DNA from: Deltaproteobacteria bacterium
GTDB lineage: Bacteria; Desulfobacterota; Syntrophia; Syntrophales; UBA2210
Assembly (NCBI GenBank): GCA_030603465.1
Contig: JAUVXT010000018.1
Coordinates: forward strand, 1 to 17,753
Direction: 5' to 3'
Length of the DNA: 17,753 nucleotides
Below the pieces are notes generated by a model that saw only the letters and a list, made by a program, of their open reading frames with translations, searched no databases and was not told the DNA's origin. Shown in pieces: positions 13,207-17,753 of the stretch. Position numbers and translations under genes: made by a program. The first letter of the stretch is position 1; every line of letters starts with the position of its first letter.

Positions 13207-16200
13207 TCAGTTCTTCCTTTCCATTTTGATGAAAAACATTAGGAGTGATGGTATGACAAATATCACAAATATGGAGGATAGGGCAAGTCCACCCAGGATG
13301 ACACTTCCCAGTCCCCGGTATATTTCCGATCCCGGCCCCGGTGAGATGACGAGGGGGAGCATTCCGAAGATACTGGTAAAGGTTGTCATATATATGGGTC
13401 GTAACCTCGTTCTCGTCGCTTCGAGAACTGCCTCTCTGTAGTTCATGCCGCCCAGTCGCACATTATTCAATGATTGATGGACGATGAGTATCGCGTTGTT
13501 TACGACGACCCCTATGAGAATTACAAAGCCCAACATGGTGAGTATATCGAGGGGTTGGGGATTGACAAACAGGTTCACCAGTTTGAGGCCGATGAAGCCC
13601 CCCGCCGCTGCCAGGGGGAGTGTGAATAAAATAATAAATGGATAGACAAAATTACTGAAGAGGCCCGACATGAGAAGGTAGATGATAATTGCAGCCAGAA
13701 TAAAGTTCCACTGGAGTGCCCGCCTCGTCTGTGTCAGTTTATCCGCCTCGCCGCTCAGCCTGACATTCATTCCCTTTAATAGTCCCTGCTTTTGGGAAAG
13801 GGGAATGATCTTATCCCTGATCGTATCCATTGCCTCTTCGAGAGATATGGTCTGTGGCGGTATCACCTGAAGGGTGATAGTCCTCTGTCTTTCCAGGTGA
13901 CGTATCTCGGTAACCCCCGTTGTCTGTTCAATCTTTGCCAGCGAGAAGACGGGGATGACCTTTCCCGCAGGCGTCGTAATGAGGGCATTGTAGAGGCTTT
14001 CCGGTGTAGTGAAGCCGCTGTCGGGTGTCTTGAGGATGAGATCTATCTTTTTCTGCCCCTCCTGCTTGAATTCACCGATCTTTCTGCCGTCGAGGAGGAC
14101 GTCAAGATTTTCCCCCAGATCTCTGGACGTCATGCCGACGGACCGAAGCCGTTCCATACGGGGGATGAATTTTACCTCGGGATAGAGGAGTTCGATGGAG
14201 GGGACGGGCCTCACTTGGGAGCCGGGGACCTGTTGCCGTATCATTCCGAACATGGCCCCTCCCGCCTTGATGATGCCGTTCAGATCCTCTCCGCTGATGT
14301 CGACGTTGATTGTTCGTCCCCCTCCCAGTTGTGTCTGAAATATTCCGACCTGCATGCTGACTCCGAAGATACCCGGGATGCTGTTGATGACCCGGGAGAA
14401 GAATGGTACGAGCTCGCCCCCTCGTTTTTCATGCATGCTCATGGCCCCGGCGAGCATGATCTGGTCGACACCGATATAGAAGATTTCTTTGATTCCCGGA
14501 AATTCCTTGGAATCCTTACCCATATAGGGACGTGCGGAATCGAATATAGACCGGCCGATCTTTTTCCTCTCTTCGTATGAAAGGCCCGGCGGCGGAATGA
14601 GAATGCTGAAGACGAAGTTTCTGTTTCCCTGGGGGAGATACTCCATCTTGGGCACGAGAAGTATCGTTGTCGATACGGAAAGGGTGGTCAGTAACAGAAC
14701 TGTTGCTATCCTCGTCATCCAGTTTCGTGTTGCCAGCCTGACGAGCAGCATAATGAGGTCGCCAATGAAGGAACCGGCCTTTGCCAGCGGGTTTTTTCTT
14801 GAGGAGTTGTCCTTGCGCAATCGTATCAGCCTGTTGGAAATTGTGGGAATAACCGATACGGAAACAAAGAGGCTGATGATTATGGCGCAGGTTACGGCGA
14901 TGGCTATGTCCTTGAAGAGCTGGCCCGCCTCTTCCTCGATAAAGACAACGGGCAGAAAGACAGCCACCGTGGTGAGTGAAGACGCCAGTATGGCCCCCCA
15001 CACCTCCCTGGTTCCGTCGTAGGCGCACTTGAAGGGAGGTTTACCCATCTTTCTGTGGCGGTCTATATTTTCAAGGACCACTATGGCACTGTCCAGGAGC
15101 ATTCCCACGGCAAAGGATATGCCTGCCAGTGAGACCACATTCAGCGTTCTACCGAAGGCGTTCATAAAGATGAAACAACCGACTACGCTGATGGGTATCG
15201 AGGTTGCCACGATGACGGTTGATGAAAAACTCCTCAAAAAGATAAAGAGGACAAGGAGGGCCAGTGCGCCGCCGATAAGGATATTTTTCTTCACCAGTTC
15301 TATGGCGCCGTTCATGTAGGCCCTTTCGTCGTAGGTCCAGTGAATGCGGATCTTTTTAGGTTTCAATTTTTCGGCATTGAGCCATTTGACAACCTCTTCC
15401 ACCCGGTTGGTCATCTCGAGGATATTGGTCCCCGATTCGGGTTTTATCCCCATTCCTATGGCCTCTTCGCCGTTATGGAATGTAGCGGCCGTCAGTTTTT
15501 CATACCCCGGAGTAACTGTAGCTATGTCAGAGATATAAATCCTTTTTTGCCCCGTAGATTTGATTACAACATTCTTGATGTCTTCGGCCGTTTGGAATTC
15601 CGAGACAGTTCTGATTCTGAAATCCCTTCTCCCCACGCCCAGATTTCCCGCCGATACATTTACGTTTTCGGCCTGCAGGATCCGCGTTACGGTACCCGTG
15701 GTGATGCCGTAGGCGGCCATTTTCTCGGGGTCAAGGATGACATGCATTTCCCTTTCGGTTCCGCCGCCGATGAAGAGTTCCGCTACGCCGTCCACCCGTT
15801 CGAGGTACTGTCGGACTTCATTTTCAAAAAAGCTCCTGTAGTGATAGATGGAATCGAGATTGCCGTCCATTGTCTTGATAAGGAGCCAGATGACGGGAGA
15901 TGTGGCCGCTCCCGTGGCATTGATAACAGGCCTCTCGACGTTTTGGGGATAGGATAGGACTTCGTTGAGCTTGTTCGAAACGCGCAGAAGTGCGTCATCG
16001 AGATCGGTCCCCAGTTTAAATTTCAGTGTAACCGTACCTTGATTGTTGAAGGAAGAACTCTCCATTTCAACCAGGTTGGGTATTCCCTTGAAGACCTTTT
16101 CCTGTTCTTCTATAATTTCTCGCTCTATTTCATAGGGGGTTGCGCCGATCCACCTGGTGGTGACGGTAATCTGTGGCACAGTGAGACTGGGACTCAACTG

Positions 16201-16302
16201 ATAGGGCATCTTGTGGAGTCCGATGAAACCGAAGAGGAGAATTAAGATTACAACTACGATAACCTTGACTGTTTCACGTATCGAAAACTTTACTGGATCC
16301 AT
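13207..16302 (-). CDS. RND-family efflux permease (AcrB/HAE1-like)
   Basis: A 1031-residue inner-membrane proton-driven exporter with the standard 12-helix, two-large-loop plan: helix 1 at about 10-29, a periplasmic porter loop to about 335, helices 2-6 (336-490), helix 7 (530-550), a second porter loop and helices 8-12 (865-1026). The helix-4 motif is GMLLDSAIVVLEN: Asp404 is present, but the second aspartate of AcrB (DD) is Ser405. In helix 10 the AcrB lysine position is Asn935 (GVVVNNAILIV). The proton relay therefore differs from AcrB, as in several divergent RND groups. Starts at ATG 16302, directly abutting the adaptor's TAA (TAAATG). A partner outer-membrane channel is absent from the window. 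Export of organic compounds is more likely than metal, since CusA-type methionine clusters are not seen. Confidence 0.95.
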   Translation of the reverse strand: MDPVKFSIRETVKVIVVVILILLFGFIGLHKMPYQLSPSLTVPQITVTTRWIGATPYEIEREIIEEQEKVFKGIPNLVEMESSSFNNQGTVTLKFKLGTDLDDALLRVSNKLNEVLSYPQNVERPVINATGAATSPVIWLLIKTMDGNLDSIYHYRSFFENEVRQYLERVDGVAELFIGGGTEREMHVILDPEKMAAYGITTGTVTRILQAENVNVSAGNLGVGRRDFRIRTVSEFQTAEDIKNVVIKSTGQKRIYISDIATVTPGYEKLTAATFHNGEEAIGMGIKPESGTNILEMTNRVEEVVKWLNAEKLKPKKIRIHWTYDERAYMNGAIELVKKNILIGGALALLVLFIFLRSFSSTVIVATSIPISVVGCFIFMNAFGRTLNVVSLAGISFAVGMLLDSAIVVLENIDRHRKMGKPPFKCAYDGTREVWGAILASSLTTVAVFLPVVFIEEEAGQLFKDIAIAVTCAIIISLFVSVSVIPTISNRLIRLRKDNSSRKNPLAKAGSFIGDLIMLLVRLATRNWMTRIATVLLLTTLSVSTTILLVPKMEYLPQGNRNFVFSILIPPPGLSYEERKKIGRSIFDSARPYMGKDSKEFPGIKEIFYIGVDQIMLAGAMSMHEKRGGELVPFFSRVINSIPGIFGVSMQVGIFQTQLGGGRTINVDISGEDLNGIIKAGGAMFGMIRQQVPGSQVRPVPSIELLYPEVKFIPRMERLRSVGMTSRDLGENLDVLLDGRKIGEFKQEGQKKIDLILKTPDSGFTTPESLYNALITTPAGKVIPVFSLAKIEQTTGVTEIRHLERQRTITLQVIPPQTISLEEAMDTIRDKIIPLSQKQGLLKGMNVRLSGEADKLTQTRRALQWNFILAAIIIYLLMSGLFSNFVYPFIILFTLPLAAAGGFIGLKLVNLFVNPQPLDILTMLGFVILIGVVVNNAILIVHQSLNNVRLGGMNYREAVLEATRTRLRPIYMTTFTSIFGMLPLVISPGPGSEIYRGLGSVILGGLALSSIFVIFVIPSLLMFFIKMERKN

Positions 16303-17373
16303 TTACTTGTCTGTTTCTTTCATAATATGTACCGGCTGTCCATTTCTGAGCCGTTCGTTTCCTTCGACAACCACATTCATTCCTTCTGCGATACCCTGCG
16401 AGTTGATTCCCGCCTTCATGCCCCGGTAGCCCACAACCTTGACCGGCACTATGGAGGCCTTTGAATCAATTACGGCGACCACCATAGTCTGTCCGAACAT
16501 ATTCAGAACGGCATCCCTGGGGACGAGAATGGTTTTTATTTTCTTGCCGATGGGTAATCTCACCTGTGCCTGCATCCCTTCCATGAGGGAAGACGAATTG
16601 TCCAACCGTATCTTGAGGGGGAATGTCCTGGTGGAAATGTCGCCCTTTGGAATGACGGCATGAACCTTTCCCCATATATCTCTCCCCGCCACGGAGACCT
16701 TTACTTTCATTTCCGGCCTTATATAGCGGATGATCTCTTCTGGGATATCGACGATAACATCTATGGCATCATTACGGGCGATGGTGGCGACGGTTCTTCC
16801 CGGTGACAGCCACTCACCCCGGGCCGCCTGTTTTTTGATGACGATGCCGTTGAAGGGGGCCCTGATGGCCGTTTTTTCAATCTCTATTTCGAGACGTTCA
16901 ACATCCGCCTTGGTGGCCGAGGCCTTCTTCCCCAGTCCCTTTACCTGAAAGGACTGGTCATCGAAATCCTTTTCCGCCACTATTTTCCTGGTGTAGAGTG
17001 CCCTGATCCTGTCAAGGTTCCTCTTTGCGTTTTCAAGGTCCGCAATGACCTGTTCATAGGATGCGATTTTTGACTGAACTGTTTTTTCCATGATTGTCGA
17101 ATCGAGTCTGACCAGCACGTCGTTTTTCGCTATTGTTTGTCCCTCTTCGAATGTTGTCACCTTTACGGTGCCCGATACTTCGGCAGAGACCTCTGAAACC
17201 TCGGGATAAAAGACGGTACCGATGAACATCCTTTCGGGGGCCACGGTGCCGCTGGAAACCTTCGAGACTACGACATTGGCGGGCGGCATGTTGGGCTGCG
17301 CCCTAAGGGCTGTTGAGGGGAACATCAGCAACAGCATCAGGGCGGAAGAAACCCATATCACTAGCTTATTCAA
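16303..17373 (-). CDS. RND efflux periplasmic adaptor (membrane fusion protein)
   Basis: A 356-residue adaptor linking the RND permease to an outer-membrane channel. Residues 1-25 are a signal peptide (MNKLVIW then a hydrophobic core, ending STALRAQ); no lipobox cysteine is seen, so it is probably soluble or held by an uncleaved helix. First half-lipoyl motif AEVSGTVKVTTFEEGQ (64-79), alpha-hairpin/coiled coil about 95-165, second half-lipoyl motif RAPFNGIVIKKQAARGEWLS (171-190), then beta-barrel and membrane-proximal domains to the end. The hairpin is short, as in adaptors of the smaller HlyD/MexA branch. A GGAGGT site lies 12 nt before the ATG. First gene of the five-gene operon. Confidence 0.93.
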   Translation of the reverse strand: MNKLVIWVSSALMLLLMFPSTALRAQPNMPPANVVVSKVSSGTVAPERMFIGTVFYPEVSEVSAEVSGTVKVTTFEEGQTIAKNDVLVRLDSTIMEKTVQSKIASYEQVIADLENAKRNLDRIRALYTRKIVAEKDFDDQSFQVKGLGKKASATKADVERLEIEIEKTAIRAPFNGIVIKKQAARGEWLSPGRTVATIARNDAIDVIVDIPEEIIRYIRPEMKVKVSVAGRDIWGKVHAVIPKGDISTRTFPLKIRLDNSSSLMEGMQAQVRLPIGKKIKTILVPRDAVLNMFGQTMVVAVIDSKASIVPVKVVGYRGMKAGINSQGIAEGMNVVVEGNERLRNGQPVHIMKETDK

Positions 17374-17475
17374 AACTGTCTACCTCCATATAAGATAAAA
17401 ATCTTCCAAAGGGGCATATTGCACCTTATGAGAAAATGTCGCAACCTTTTTTTGTCCAATGAAGGAAGACGGACT

Positions 17476-17592
17476 GGTAAAAAGTCCCAAAAACGTCATG
17501 CCGGACTTGATCCGGCATCCAGAACATATTGAAATTACTGGATTCCGGCTTTCTCCGAAATGACAAAAAACGGCATTTTTTGACTTTTTACC
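17476..17592. repeat. Palindromic repeat / MITE-like element, 117 bp
   Basis: Perfect 11-bp ends GGTAAAAAGTC (17476-17486) and GACTTTTTACC (17582-17592) enclose a second, imperfect pair of arms: GTCATGCCGGACTTGATCCG starting at 17495 against the reverse complement of 17538-17564 (CTGGATTCCGG to AAATGAC). This arm sequence is of the type widely dispersed in proteobacterial genomes as a palindromic repeat. It encodes nothing and could fold into a long cruciform or RNA stem. Confidence 0.75.
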
Positions 17593-17658
17593 GGAGCATC
17601 AAGGAAGACGATCTCGTAAAAAGCTCCGCTATGCCCCGACGAGTCGGGACATTATAAT

Positions 17659-17673
17659 TGCAAGTAACTTGCA
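17659..17673. promoter_or_regulatory. Perfect dyad TGCAAGT-A-ACTTGCA
   Basis: A 7-1-7 perfect inverted repeat in AT-rich DNA about 290 bp upstream of the efflux operon. Its half CAAGTAACT (17661-17669) recurs inverted as AGTTACTTG at the very end of the window (17745-17753). It has the size of a repressor operator, or could be part of a further repeat cut by the window edge. Confidence 0.4.
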
Positions 17674-17753
17674 TTATTTAAATTCGCGTATTACTTGGCA
17701 TATATTAAGAAGTATCAATAAGTTATGGCGATTTTGTAAATTCTAGTTACTTG

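Larger units (their letters stand above)
17374..17753. other. Non-coding region upstream of the efflux operon
   Basis: About 380 bp with no gene. It contains the operon's leader, a palindromic repeat element (17476-17592), a near-copy of that element's left flank (17601-17626), a short stem CCCGA/TCGGG (17635-17648), and dyads built on CAAGTAACT near the window edge. No convincing sigma-70 promoter was found for the operon; it may lie within the repeat or use another sigma factor. Confidence 0.55.

Noticed and set aside
17374..17480. Sigma-70 promoter for the efflux operon (TTGCGA with CAATAT at 17-nt spacing)
   Set aside because: The -10 matches only 3 of 6 bases and alternatives are no better; not strong enough to annotate.

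Overview
Phylogeny is inferred from gene content only. The window looks like the chromosome of a Gram-negative anaerobe-type bacterium, most likely a Desulfobacterota/'Deltaproteobacteria' relative (for example Syntrophales-like). The pointers are an RND efflux pump with periplasmic adaptor (two membranes), an IHF-alpha-like protein with strong GGAGG ribosome sites, an archaeal-type stand-alone GMP-synthetase ATPase domain, a gamma-carbonic-anhydrase-like protein, IS256 and IS1634 elements, and a dispersed palindromic repeat whose arms read GTCAT..CGGA. No rRNA, tRNA or CRISPR array is visible.

Region 1 (1-2471): a gamma-carbonic-anhydrase-fold gene on the minus strand, with a strong hairpin just past its stop. 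Upstream, a complete IS256-family element (961-2349) with imperfect 29-bp terminal repeats and a perfect 9-bp target duplication has landed inside a small minus-strand reading frame. Removing the IS plus one target copy restores a continuous frame of about 68-82 codons.

Region 2 (2472-8315), the most interesting part: a single 1048-residue gene (2886-6032, minus). It encodes an N-terminal HD-type metal-dependent phosphohydrolase domain, a central STAND/NB-ARC NTPase and a C-terminal array of 40-residue TPRs. This has the effector-switch-sensor layout of bacterial NLR-like immune proteins. The TPR units are exactly 120 bp each and strikingly similar to one another at the DNA level. The gene stands alone, has a terminator-like hairpin in its leader, and lies between the IS256 element and a complete IS1634-family element (6233-8315).

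Region 3 (8316-10236): a TrhA/hemolysin III-like seven-helix membrane protein (minus), a divergent AT-rich intergenic region, an IHF-alpha-like DNA-binding protein (plus), and a decayed helix-turn-helix gene remnant (minus) with an in-frame stop.

Region 4 (10237-17373): a tightly packed five-gene minus-strand operon. In order of transcription it encodes an RND periplasmic adaptor, an RND permease, a stand-alone GuaA-like ATP-pyrophosphatase, an MFS transporter and a flavodoxin-fold FMN reductase. The first three abut with 0-1 nt between them, so they are very likely co-translated. No outer-membrane factor is in the window. The pairing of an efflux pump with an adenylating ATPase is unusual and suggests the cluster handles a specific small molecule, though the substrate cannot be read from the sequence.

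The right edge (17374-17753) carries a palindromic repeat/MITE-like element and further inverted repeats upstream of the efflux operon.
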